Shown here one piece after another: positions 10,378-19,284 of a DNA stretch of 49,249 bases (positions within the stretch are counted from its first letter, which is position 1; every line of letters begins with the position of its first letter). The DNA lies in IMG/VR virus record IMGVR_UViG_3300017748_000013, positions 1 to 49,249 of that record. One strand, 5' to 3'. The translations under genes were made by a program, and so were the position numbers. Origin of the DNA: a virus. Below the pieces are notes generated by a model that was given only the letters and a program-made list of their open reading frames with translations, did no database searches and had not been told where the DNA came from.

Positions 10378-12338
10378 TGTTATCAGGAGTCGGTATAGGC
10401 CAAGAGATAGAGCGTAAAAAAGAGGCTTATAGAGGCAATCCTCAAGCCCTGCAAAAACGCTATCAGCAAAACAAACAGCTAGTGGATCTTCTTGCACTGC
10501 AACAACTCAAGAGCGAGAAAGAAACCGCTGTTCGTAACATGCAAGCTCAGATGCAACAAAATCCTGCGACGATTGCACAACAGCGTGAGCAAGAACTTCT
10601 TGCCATGATTAAGCAGGAGCAAGGCCAGAAGCTAGGTGACGTTGCAAAACGCACTGCCGGTACACTTGGTCAAATTAACAAACGCGCTCAACAAAACATG
10701 CAACGCACTGCCAAGCGTGGCCTACCTTCTATGGCTGGTTTGCAGGGTATGGGTGGCCTACAAGGTATGCGTGGCCCTCAACGCAGAATGGCACAGGGCG
10801 GTATTATTGGGTTTTTTGAAGGCGGTGGTGGAGAAATATCCGAAGCGCAGATTGCAGAGTCTTATGGAAGTGATTTCCTTAACTATGTAGCTGAAAACCC
10901 CGCAGAACTTGCTAGTTTAGGTCTGATGTTTGTGCCGGGGCTAGGGTTAGTTTCCGCAGGTGCACGAGGCGTCATGGCGTTGGGTAAGGTGTTACCTAAA
11001 TTAGGCCAGCTAGCACAAAAATTTAGAGGTAAAAAAGACACCGGCCCAGACTTTGAAGTGACTCCTAGAGGTACTACGGTGCCTAAAGATAGGTCGCAAA
11101 TACCTTCTACTTCTAAAGAAATGGTGCCATACAGAGGCGATCCTAGCCGACCAGTAGATCCCGGCAAACAACTTTCTGATCCTAGGCTACAACAAGTGGG
11201 GCCGTCCAGACGTATGGATTTTAGCGGTGCTAAACCTATTGCGGCTAGAGCAGGGCTAGGTGCGTTAACGCAAGAAGATGAACAAGAAGCTATTGTAGCA
11301 AAGCAAGAAGGAGTAACTGTAGATCCAGTAGATCCAGTAGATCCAGTAGAGCCAGAAAAACCAATAGATTACTTTGCTGGTATAGAGGATCTCAAACCAG
11401 TTAAAGCTGAGTTTGGCACGATGGCGCGAGATGCTGTTAAAGAACGTGCAGGCATTCTTGGTCTAGCTGGTGCTAGTGATAGTGACCCTACACCAGTAGA
11501 AGCACGAGACGCAGAACAAGAACGTGTTATGGGGCTTTTCGACAAAGAAGGGAAGCTAGGGGTTAAAGACGAACAACTACGCCGTATGCAGGAGTTGCAA
11601 CAAAGACAAACAGATCCTGACAAGTTACGTAGACAACGACTTACAGCGGGTCTTCTAGGTGCTGCTGGACGTGGTAGCACAGCGTTGGCTGGTCTTGGCG
11701 CAGGAATGTTTAACGAGCGTGTCCAACAAGAAGCAGCCGAGCGTAAAAACTTGGCTGATCAGTTTGGTATTGAGAACGAAAAAATAAAACTTGATTTCGA
11801 CATAACCAATGCGGGCATAGAAAGCGGGATGACGGCTTTTGAAATTAACAAAGCAGACCGTAGAGCTATAGCCAGTGATATGACTAAAGCCACAAACACA
11901 GATATAGAACTCGGCAAAGCGTATGCCCAACAGGTATTTGATTCTGATGCAGCAAATATAGCTACTAAATTAACGCAAGCTAGTGCGGCTGCTACACGAG
12001 CTTCAGAAGAAGCAAAAGGGCGAAGAGATGCTATCCCTAAATTGATAGCAGAATACAACAAACTTACTGAAGTTAAGTTTGATACATACCGAGAACTGCA
12101 AAAAAATTCAGATCTTATGCTTGCGTTTCGCAGTGGTGACAAAGAACGAATAGAGCGAGCACTTCTACAAACAGAAGTTGCGGGTGCACAAGTTGCAGAG
12201 TTGGCACAAGTACATGCGGCGGAAGAATTAATAGAAAATCAGCTAAGAGCTATGGGTGCAGAGCTTCCTACACGCAGCCGACTTACATCAGGAAACGCCG
12301 AATTAGATCGGCTTATGAAAATGTACGGCTCTATGTAG
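10377..12338 (+). CDS. Putative internal virion / ejection protein, 653 aa
   Basis: The N-terminal 110 residues are a Gln/Lys/Arg-rich helix (for example KRYQQNKQLVDLLALQQLKS) typical of coiled coils. Residues about 140-160 contain RRMAQGGIIGFFEGGGG, a glycine motif shared with neighbouring proteins. A hydrophobic patch follows (LASLGLMFVPGLGLVSAGAR). The middle is a disordered Pro-rich linker with a tandem Val-Asp-Pro repeat, and the C-terminal 250 residues are again helical and charged. This order (coil, hydrophobic patch, linker, coil) fits podovirus proteins that leave the capsid with the DNA. No enzymatic domain is recognised. Confidence 0.55.
   Translation: MLSGVGIGQEIERKKEAYRGNPQALQKRYQQNKQLVDLLALQQLKSEKETAVRNMQAQMQQNPATIAQQREQELLAMIKQEQGQKLGDVAKRTAGTLGQINKRAQQNMQRTAKRGLPSMAGLQGMGGLQGMRGPQRRMAQGGIIGFFEGGGGEISEAQIAESYGSDFLNYVAENPAELASLGLMFVPGLGLVSAGARGVMALGKVLPKLGQLAQKFRGKKDTGPDFEVTPRGTTVPKDRSQIPSTSKEMVPYRGDPSRPVDPGKQLSDPRLQQVGPSRRMDFSGAKPIAARAGLGALTQEDEQEAIVAKQEGVTVDPVDPVDPVEPEKPIDYFAGIEDLKPVKAEFGTMARDAVKERAGILGLAGASDSDPTPVEARDAEQERVMGLFDKEGKLGVKDEQLRRMQELQQRQTDPDKLRRQRLTAGLLGAAGRGSTALAGLGAGMFNERVQQEAAERKNLADQFGIENEKIKLDFDITNAGIESGMTAFEINKADRRAIASDMTKATNTDIELGKAYAQQVFDSDAANIATKLTQASAAATRASEEAKGRRDAIPKLIAEYNKLTEVKFDTYRELQKNSDLMLAFRSGDKERIERALLQTEVAGAQVAELAQVHAAEELIENQLRAMGAELPTRSRLTSGNAELDRLMKMYGSM
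11319..11354 (+). repeat. Tandem 9-bp repeat (Val-Asp-Pro)
   Basis: Three exact copies of GTAGATCCA and a fourth with one change (GTAGAGCCA) lie head to tail and in frame inside the 653-aa gene. They encode VDPVDPVDPVEP, part of a flexible linker. It is a second, shorter Pro/acidic repeat in this virion cluster, besides the Glu-Pro tract of the 1959-aa gene. Confidence 0.9.
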
Positions 12339-12349
12339 GTAGATAAATT

Positions 12350-15300
12350 ATGGCTGAAGCCTATTCAGACCGCACAGAAGAGCTAGGTATTGCACTGAAG
12401 AATGCTCATGCTGCTGGTGATACTAGAGCAGCTAGGATTCTTGCTACAGAACTGCAAAACCAACTACGCCGCGACCAGCGATCCGCTAAAATACGCGCAG
12501 CTATACCTCCTAGAGAAACCGGCGTTTTTGAGGACATCACCACCGGATTCGGCGCGGGTCTTGTTGGCATAGGTGAAACAGCCAGTTTAGGTGTTGCTAG
12601 CCTATTAGAAGAGAAAGAAGAAACCGCTGCTAGAAACCGCATTAGAAGTATAGCGGACTCTTTACGTCCTGAAGGTGGCGATCCTGATTCACCTACCTAC
12701 AAAGTAGCCTCTGGTCTTGGATCTCTTGCTGGTTTTGCTGGGGCTGGCTTAGGCGCTGCGGTTCTTGGCGCTCCCGGCGCGGCTGTTGCTACAGGCTTAG
12801 GAGGCTTAGGATACGCGGCTGCAAGAGGTGAAGCGAGCGAACGAGCACGCGCTGCTGATGCCACAGTAGAAGAACGAGAAAAAGCAGTAGATGCACCTCT
12901 TGTCTTACTAGCAGGTGTACTCGAAGCAATACCTCTTGCAAGAGTGGTTAAACTTGCTGACCTACCTACGCTCACTAAAATCTTAGAAAAAATACCGCCT
13001 GAGAAAGTTGAGACTATAAGTGAGCGTCTTACTAGCGCGGGTATAACAGGCGGCGCAGAACTTACGCAAGAAGCTGCATCCAACATACTGCAAAACCTTA
13101 ACGAGCAAGAATACAACGCTGCTAGAGAAATTCTTGGTATTGACACGGCAGAAGAAGCCGCAGTTGGTGGTGCCGCAGGTGCCATACTTCAAGGGTTTGT
13201 TGATCTCTTTGCTCCACGACGGGCAGGTAAAACTGTTGGTGATGCCGCAAAAGAAGAAGCAGAGAAACCTGATGACGTTGCAGGGCTGCTTGAGTTTAAA
13301 CCCGAAGAACCTACTCAGCTTGACTTAGCACTTGATACCGAAGAAGCCGAAGCTATTGACGGCGAAGCTATACGCGCACAAGTGTTCAAGGGGTTCAAGA
13401 AGCCATTTGACCAGCTAACTGAGAAGCAACAAAAAACTGTACAAGACAGGATAGTAGCTTTGTCGCCTGCCGAGTTTGATGCGCTTGAGCGTGTGATTGA
13501 AACCATAGAAGAACGCACTGCCGAAGTAAGCCCTGACCAAATGTCACTGCCGGGATTAGAACCAGAACGTGCACGGTTTGGCCCACAACTACAGGAGCTG
13601 CCTGCACCAGAAAAAGAAAAACGTGCGTTAGGTGATGTTGAAAGACAAGACGTGTTTGTACCTAGAAGGGGACGAAAAGCAGAAAGAGATCTTGAAAGGC
13701 AGCTTGAAAGACGTAGACGCGATACAGATACCGTTGCGGGTGAAACACTTGCCGTTACCCCAGAAGGACAGGCACTTACTCGACAAGAAGTCTTAGACCG
13801 TATTAACCAGCGTGGTAAAGAACAAAAAATTACGGACGATATGCCCGCCGCAGAAGTGCGACTTGCGCGAGAACGTGAAGCAATAGCCCAAGAGGAACAG
13901 GGCGAGATGTTTCCTACAGAGCTTGCCATAGAGAGAGAAGCTGCACTCGACGCTACTGAAACTCGTGACGTTGATACCGCACCCGCGCCTCGCGTGGTAA
14001 CAGAAGAAGATTTAACTACCGCTGGGTTTGCTACAAACAACACGAGAATACGTAGTCAAGTTCTTGGTAAGGACTTAACAGACCCTACTATACGTGACGC
14101 GCTGACTAATGAAGCTAATCGCCTAAAGTCTCAAAAGGTTCGGCGTGGTGTTACCCAGTTATTAGAAGGAGTACCTAGTGAGCAACGTCGTATACCCGAT
14201 AGAGTTTTGGCACCGCGAAAAAGAAGAGCTGTCGCAGAGCGAGATAGAGCAGGCGATGAAGCTGGTGTGTCAAGCGTGGATTCAGTGGGAGAGCGTGAAG
14301 ATACCGGCGAGGTTGTTGCACTTGACGGACGAGCAGTGGGAGATGTTGGAAGAGACGCTGATGCAGTTGATGTTGGAAAAGGAAAACAGCGTGGTGCACT
14401 AGCTCGTAAGGTCAAAGCTAAGGTAGGTCGTAAACGTACCAAAGCTAGTATGTCTGAAATTGACTCGACCACAGGTGATGCAGAGATTAGATTCCCTGAC
14501 GGTAGCGTAGAACGTGTTAGGAGAGAAGAGTCTGTAGACCCTGAAACCGGAGAAACAGATTTTAGCTTCATATCTCTTGATCGCCCTGATCCTGACTTCC
14601 CCGCTGATGTAGAGGCTCCTCTACCACTAGGTTCTACTCAAGCGGCTGCTATTAAGAAGTTAACAGAAGTTCGTGAAGCTCCACCTAGAGAGCCTGTAAG
14701 AAGAGCTACGGCGGCGGACATAGCAGAAAGACGTGCGGATGAGCGTGATGCTATTGCATTTCAAGAAAGGCTTACCACTCAAAGGCAAACAGAAAGGGCA
14801 CAGCGAGTTGCCGAAGGTGAAAAGTCTAGGGCTGAAACACAAGAACGCATAAAGACAGCCGACCTTAGAAAAGTTAGGGCTGCACAACGCGAGGCCACTG
14901 ACAGGCTAGAAGAAATAACTGCTGAAAGAAAAGCTGTAAGAAAAGCAAAAGAAGATGGCGTCGAAATACTCTACGCCCCCACACGTACGGAAATTGAATT
15001 AGATTCGGTCATGCCGAAACAGGTACAGAAAGCGTTGCGTAATAATGAGTTACGACGTGCGTTATTAAACCTAGCGGATTCTTCAAATGATAAGTTTATT
15101 AAGCGTGCGGCTAAAAAACTTGCAGACTTTACCGGCGACACCCGAGTACAAATTGTACCGCAAGAAAAACTAGGTACTCGCGGTGGAAGCACCATTGATG
15201 CTGTATTCGTCACCAAAGATAACACGATACTTCTTAGCGAAGACTACTTAGATACTCATGTACTGCTACATGAAATGACGCATGCCGCTACTATTAACAC

Positions 15301-18300
15301 GTTACGGAATAAAGCGCATCCGACGACCAAACAACTAAACAAATTATACGAAGATACAAAAGATTCCCTCTCCTCCTACTACGGTTCTAAAAATGTTGCA
15401 GAATTTGTAGCTGAAGCGTTTTCTAATCCTAAGTTTCAACTTGAACTGGCAGGTATAAACCCTAAAGGCGAGAAACTTAGCGCATGGCAGCGATTCCTTA
15501 AAACCATCATGGATTTTCTTAAAATTGGCAAACTCGGCCCTAAGACCGCCCAGCGTGAAGCAAGCCGCATGATAGAAGAAATCCTTGCCCCTGCTGCTAG
15601 ACACCGTTACGGGCCTACCCTGCGGTCTATGAGTGACAGAGAAGGCGTCACAGAAATAGCAGATCGCATAAAAGATTCTCGACGTGACTTAAAGAGCAAA
15701 GAAGGGCGTAAGGCGGCTGGGGCTAAACTAGCGCGAGATATTTCTGCTGTGTTAGATAAAGATTCCACACAGGGAAAACAAGGTAAAAAAGTAGTTTTAG
15801 GGCTTCTACCCAACCAATCCGTATTGGATATAGCTGAGCATCGGGGTATAACTGGCGCTAAGAAAGTTCTTACAGCTATAGAAAATCAACGTGGTGATCT
15901 AACCGTATCAGAACAAAACACTCGTAGAAGACTAACTCCTATATTCAGGTGGGCGAACAACGCATCTGAAAAAACAATGAAGGATTGGAATAACCTAATC
16001 TACGACAGTACATTAGATGAAGTAGACCCCGCTCTTACCCCTGCACAGGCTAGAAAGAAATACGGTAAACAGACTGTAGAAGGCACTAACCAGCTAAAAG
16101 TAGCTCGACACAAAGAACTACACGCTATCTACATGGGTGCTACGCTCGGCAAAGACGGTAGGCAAGCCTACGATAACTTGCGACAGTTCTATAAGGATCA
16201 GTACAACGAACTGCTAAACGCACTCAAAGGTAGAATCGACAACGCTGATATTAACGACGAGCAAAAAACGACGCTCAAAAACGAACTGCTCAGTAAGTTA
16301 CTAGAACGTACGGGCGTAGAACCATACTTTCCCTTAACTCGTGAGGGTACACATTGGCTAGCAGTAAAGAATCCAGAAGCACTGTCCGAGTCTGCTGTAT
16401 TTGCCTTTAAGACGCAGGGGGACAGGCTCAAAGCGGCAGAAGACTATGCTGCACAAGGATTTGATGTAGAAGTATTCAACCCTGATGAGTCTAATGTCTA
16501 CACTGATCCTCCATCTGGATCTTTCATATCGCAAGTGCTTGGCGTACTCAACGCTAATGATGCAGCGCCAGACGTAAAAGAACAGGTAATGCGCTTGTTC
16601 CTTGAGTCATTACCAGAGTCTTCTTTTGCAAAGGGGCTAGTTAAGCGTAAAAAGACCTCGGGTTTTGACGTTGATGCGGTAGAAGCAGCCAGAACAAAAG
16701 CGTACGACTTAGCGCGACAAACGGAGCGTATAAAAAATACTAACCGCATAATGCGGCTGAAAGATGAGTTTTTGGAGAACGTACCTAAAGACCGTAGGGA
16801 CAGTGCAGTGATTGCAGAAGTGGTGAACCGTGCCAACTTTGCGGTTAATCCACCCAGAGATACTGTTGCCAAAAACGCAAACCGACTTGCATTTATGTGG
16901 ACTATCGGCTGGAACCCCTCGTCTGCAATAGTAAACCTGTCTCAGATACCTCTGTTTGCCTACCCAATGCTCGCTGGCAAATACGGCTACGGGGACACTC
17001 GTAAGGCTCTTGGTGCTGCAACAAAGTTGTTTATGGGGTCTCCTTCTAACAAGTCAGCAGAAACTTTGTTCGGAGACAACACTACACCTGCATCTGTAAA
17101 AGAAGCATTCCGTGAAGGTGGTGTGGGACAAGCTCTTGAAGCCATGCAAGACAAGGCTTTGAAATCAATCGACAACTACTACACGTTTACTAGAGACAGT
17201 GACGGCTCGTTAGTTTTCTCAGTGCGCGAAGACTTAGATTTACCTGCAACAAAAGATGAAGCTGACGGTAAAGTATCCAAAGAAGAACTAGATAATCTCA
17301 AGCCTTTGATAGAACTAGCAGCCCGTCGTGGGCAGCTCAACTCATCATTCCTAGCGGAGACACTCAACGTAGATCAATCAGGTCGAAAGCAAAGTGTTCC
17401 TGATGTAGTGACGAACATATCTGCATTGATGTTTCACGAAGCAGAAGTAATGAACCGCCAAGTAACGCTAATCACTGCGTACAATCTTGCACTGAACAAG
17501 TTAACAGGTGGTAAGAAGCCTACATTTGAACAACAGCAACAAGCCGCAGAAGAGGCAATATACGAAACACAACAGATTAACGGTGGTGCAACCCTAGAAA
17601 CTGGCCCACGCTTTGCGCGAAGGCATGTTGGTCGCGTGGCTCTGATGTACAAGAACTACGGCATTCAGATGTACTACACGATGCTCAAAACCGGAAAAGA
17701 AGCACTTGATATAGCGCGAGCTTCTTTTGCTAAAGATCTTGAATCAAAGAATATAGCAGCAGGTATGAACCTAGAGACTGCAAAAGCAGCAGCCAGTGCC
17801 GCAGCCGATGCTTTGCGATCTGATGCAGCAAAACAGCTTGCAGGAGTTCACCTGTCCGCGTTGTTCTTTTCAGGAGTGCAGGGAATACCAATATACGGTG
17901 CGGTAACCATGCTGGCGGACATGTTCTTCCTAGGGGACGATGACGAAGAAGCTGACTTTTATGTGCGTCGTGGAATAGACAATGAACTGTTGTACCGAGG
18001 TCTAGTCTCTGAACTTACTGGATTCGACGTAGCTCAGCGTGTGAAGTTAACGGACTTAATATATGAAGCCGACAGGTTTAACAGTAATCCTTCACCAGAG
18101 GAAGAGTTTGCTCACCTTGTAGGTGGCCCTGCGTGGAGTGTGTACCGCAGAGCTAGAAAAGGTATTGATAAGATAGCAGAGGGTGACTTAGTAAGAGGTA
18201 TGGAAGACATACTACCGGGAGCTGTCAGGAACGCAATGCAGGCTGTCAGGTTTGGTATGGAAGGGGGTATCCGCACTCGGCGTGGCGACTTTATGTACGA

Positions 18301-18670
18301 CGACATAACAGCCGGTGATTTGGTTGCCAAGGTGCTTGGATTCCCACCAAACGAATACACCAAGGAGATGGATGAGACTTCTTTTGGTAAAAGGATGTCA
18401 GATAGGGATATAGCTAAACGTGCAAGGCTAGCGAAAAAACTGTTCATAGCTAGACAGTACAGAGATTTTGAAGCAGAAGAGGATATACGGCGCGAGATGG
18501 ATGAGTTCAACGCTTCAGCAGCCGTAGACATAAATCCTAACCTGTTTATAGATGATGAGTACCTAGATAGATCGTTCACTAGACACAGCTCAACAAGCGC
18601 AAAAATGCATAACGGCGTATTACTACCCGAAAGTGTAAAAGCTATCGTAGAAGAAGACGGGTTTTTCTAA
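12350..18670 (+). CDS. Giant polyvalent virion protein (2106 aa) with HEMTH metallopeptidase-like motif
   Basis: This is the largest gene. The N-terminal region has Gly/Ala hydrophobic stretches (residues about 60-150) that could insert in a membrane. Residues 974-978 are HEMTH in LLHEMTHAAT, the HExxH zinc-peptidase signature, with EFVAEAF (Glu1018, Glu1022) downstream as possible third ligand. Residues about 1500-1750 include AFMWTIGWNPSSAIVNLSQI, which I associate with the large polyvalent protein domain LPD38. A late hydrophobic segment (VHLSALFFSGVQGIPIYGAV) is followed by charged helices. Polyvalent proteins are ejected with DNA into the cell and carry several effector domains. It is the last late gene before the convergent boundary. 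Domain limits are approximate and peptidase activity is inferred. Confidence 0.65.
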   Translation: MAEAYSDRTEELGIALKNAHAAGDTRAARILATELQNQLRRDQRSAKIRAAIPPRETGVFEDITTGFGAGLVGIGETASLGVASLLEEKEETAARNRIRSIADSLRPEGGDPDSPTYKVASGLGSLAGFAGAGLGAAVLGAPGAAVATGLGGLGYAAARGEASERARAADATVEEREKAVDAPLVLLAGVLEAIPLARVVKLADLPTLTKILEKIPPEKVETISERLTSAGITGGAELTQEAASNILQNLNEQEYNAAREILGIDTAEEAAVGGAAGAILQGFVDLFAPRRAGKTVGDAAKEEAEKPDDVAGLLEFKPEEPTQLDLALDTEEAEAIDGEAIRAQVFKGFKKPFDQLTEKQQKTVQDRIVALSPAEFDALERVIETIEERTAEVSPDQMSLPGLEPERARFGPQLQELPAPEKEKRALGDVERQDVFVPRRGRKAERDLERQLERRRRDTDTVAGETLAVTPEGQALTRQEVLDRINQRGKEQKITDDMPAAEVRLAREREAIAQEEQGEMFPTELAIEREAALDATETRDVDTAPAPRVVTEEDLTTAGFATNNTRIRSQVLGKDLTDPTIRDALTNEANRLKSQKVRRGVTQLLEGVPSEQRRIPDRVLAPRKRRAVAERDRAGDEAGVSSVDSVGEREDTGEVVALDGRAVGDVGRDADAVDVGKGKQRGALARKVKAKVGRKRTKASMSEIDSTTGDAEIRFPDGSVERVRREESVDPETGETDFSFISLDRPDPDFPADVEAPLPLGSTQAAAIKKLTEVREAPPREPVRRATAADIAERRADERDAIAFQERLTTQRQTERAQRVAEGEKSRAETQERIKTADLRKVRAAQREATDRLEEITAERKAVRKAKEDGVEILYAPTRTEIELDSVMPKQVQKALRNNELRRALLNLADSSNDKFIKRAAKKLADFTGDTRVQIVPQEKLGTRGGSTIDAVFVTKDNTILLSEDYLDTHVLLHEMTHAATINTLRNKAHPTTKQLNKLYEDTKDSLSSYYGSKNVAEFVAEAFSNPKFQLELAGINPKGEKLSAWQRFLKTIMDFLKIGKLGPKTAQREASRMIEEILAPAARHRYGPTLRSMSDREGVTEIADRIKDSRRDLKSKEGRKAAGAKLARDISAVLDKDSTQGKQGKKVVLGLLPNQSVLDIAEHRGITGAKKVLTAIENQRGDLTVSEQNTRRRLTPIFRWANNASEKTMKDWNNLIYDSTLDEVDPALTPAQARKKYGKQTVEGTNQLKVARHKELHAIYMGATLGKDGRQAYDNLRQFYKDQYNELLNALKGRIDNADINDEQKTTLKNELLSKLLERTGVEPYFPLTREGTHWLAVKNPEALSESAVFAFKTQGDRLKAAEDYAAQGFDVEVFNPDESNVYTDPPSGSFISQVLGVLNANDAAPDVKEQVMRLFLESLPESSFAKGLVKRKKTSGFDVDAVEAARTKAYDLARQTERIKNTNRIMRLKDEFLENVPKDRRDSAVIAEVVNRANFAVNPPRDTVAKNANRLAFMWTIGWNPSSAIVNLSQIPLFAYPMLAGKYGYGDTRKALGAATKLFMGSPSNKSAETLFGDNTTPASVKEAFREGGVGQALEAMQDKALKSIDNYYTFTRDSDGSLVFSVREDLDLPATKDEADGKVSKEELDNLKPLIELAARRGQLNSSFLAETLNVDQSGRKQSVPDVVTNISALMFHEAEVMNRQVTLITAYNLALNKLTGGKKPTFEQQQQAAEEAIYETQQINGGATLETGPRFARRHVGRVALMYKNYGIQMYYTMLKTGKEALDIARASFAKDLESKNIAAGMNLETAKAAASAAADALRSDAAKQLAGVHLSALFFSGVQGIPIYGAVTMLADMFFLGDDDEEADFYVRRGIDNELLYRGLVSELTGFDVAQRVKLTDLIYEADRFNSNPSPEEEFAHLVGGPAWSVYRRARKGIDKIAEGDLVRGMEDILPGAVRNAMQAVRFGMEGGIRTRRGDFMYDDITAGDLVAKVLGFPPNEYTKEMDETSFGKRMSDRDIAKRARLAKKLFIARQYRDFEAEEDIRREMDEFNASAAVDINPNLFIDDEYLDRSFTRHSSTSAKMHNGVLLPESVKAIVEEDGFF

Positions 18671-18676
18671 TGGAAG

Positions 18677-18715
18677 CCCTCTACTGCGTGTGGAAGGGGA
18701 GAACGCAGTAGAGGG
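18677..18715. terminator. Large stem-loop at the convergent boundary of late and early blocks
   Basis: CCCTCTACTGCGT (18677-18689) and ACGCAGTAGAGGG (18703-18715) form a perfect 13-bp stem with a 13-base loop, seven bases after the stop of the 2106-aa gene and 49 bases beyond the end of the last early gene. Neither strand has a run of T after the stem, so it is not a classic intrinsic terminator. Its place between converging transcripts suggests a bidirectional terminator or an RNA-stabilising 3' hairpin. Confidence 0.6.
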
Positions 18716-18763
18716 GACAAGTTCTATTGGAGGAGACCATCAACCTTGTCGGGCGAGATCCTA

Positions 18764-18988
18764 TCATAAGATTCTCCAAACACGAACACCCACATGTGGA
18801 TTTTCTATCACCCCCTTAGCTCTTATATCCCATCCTTTCCTGTTAACACAAATGGTCTTTAGTTGTTGTATCGCTTTGTCAGTATTGATACATGGTATAA
18901 ACACAGAGCTACCGACAACCATATCCTCCCACTTGACCACTATGTGCACGCCATCAGGGTTGAGATCGTCTAGTTTTACTACAGACAT
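18764..18988 (-). CDS. Small conserved early protein, function unknown
   Basis: This 74-aa protein is the last gene of the leftward early block. Its ATG overlaps the TGA of the HTH gene upstream by one base (TGATG), which supports translation by coupling. The sequence looks like a compact alpha/beta domain (HIVVKWEDMVVGSSVFIPCI, then AIQQLKTICVNRKGWDIRAK, ending VGVRVWRIL). I recognise no motif. Its position with a small HTH protein suggests a regulatory or accessory role, but that is only context. Confidence 0.55.
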   Translation of the reverse strand: MSVVKLDDLNPDGVHIVVKWEDMVVGSSVFIPCINTDKAIQQLKTICVNRKGWDIRAKGVIENPHVGVRVWRIL

Positions 18989-19284
18989 CAGGAACCGTGA
19001 GTGCGTACCAGCCTGTGTATTTCGTTTCCTTTGCGGTAAAACCGCCGTGTGATATTGCTTATCTTAGATGGCGACACCTGCAACATGTCTGCTATCCCCG
19101 ATCTAGGCACACCCTTCGCTTGTAAATCCAACACCCGCTCCGCAAGTTTTATGTCAATCAATTTACTAGTGGGTTTCTTCTTAACGTCCTGCGGTAGTGA
19201 CCCGTTCCGACTTTTCTTATTCTTCCATAGCTCCTTCACTTTCTCCTGCGCTTGTATTGCTTGCAGAAACATCCTGCTCATCAT
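18988..19284 (-). CDS. Small HTH DNA-binding protein, putative regulator
   Basis: The 98-aa protein has a basic N-terminal part (KVKELWKNKKSRNG) and a helix-turn-helix in residues about 48-83: LAERVLDLQAKGVPRSGIAD followed by MLQVSPSKISNITRRFYRK, the pattern of resolvase or Trp-repressor-like HTHs with a recognition helix SPSKISNITR. The first start overlaps the end of the primase-helicase gene by 68 bp; a GTG (Val16) lies within the overlap, so the true N-terminus is uncertain. It is a candidate for the factor that reads the palindromes or GGAACATT repeats of this genome, but nothing links them directly. Confidence 0.6.
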   Translation of the reverse strand: MMSRMFLQAIQAQEKVKELWKNKKSRNGSLPQDVKKKPTSKLIDIKLAERVLDLQAKGVPRSGIADMLQVSPSKISNITRRFYRKGNEIHRLVRTHGS

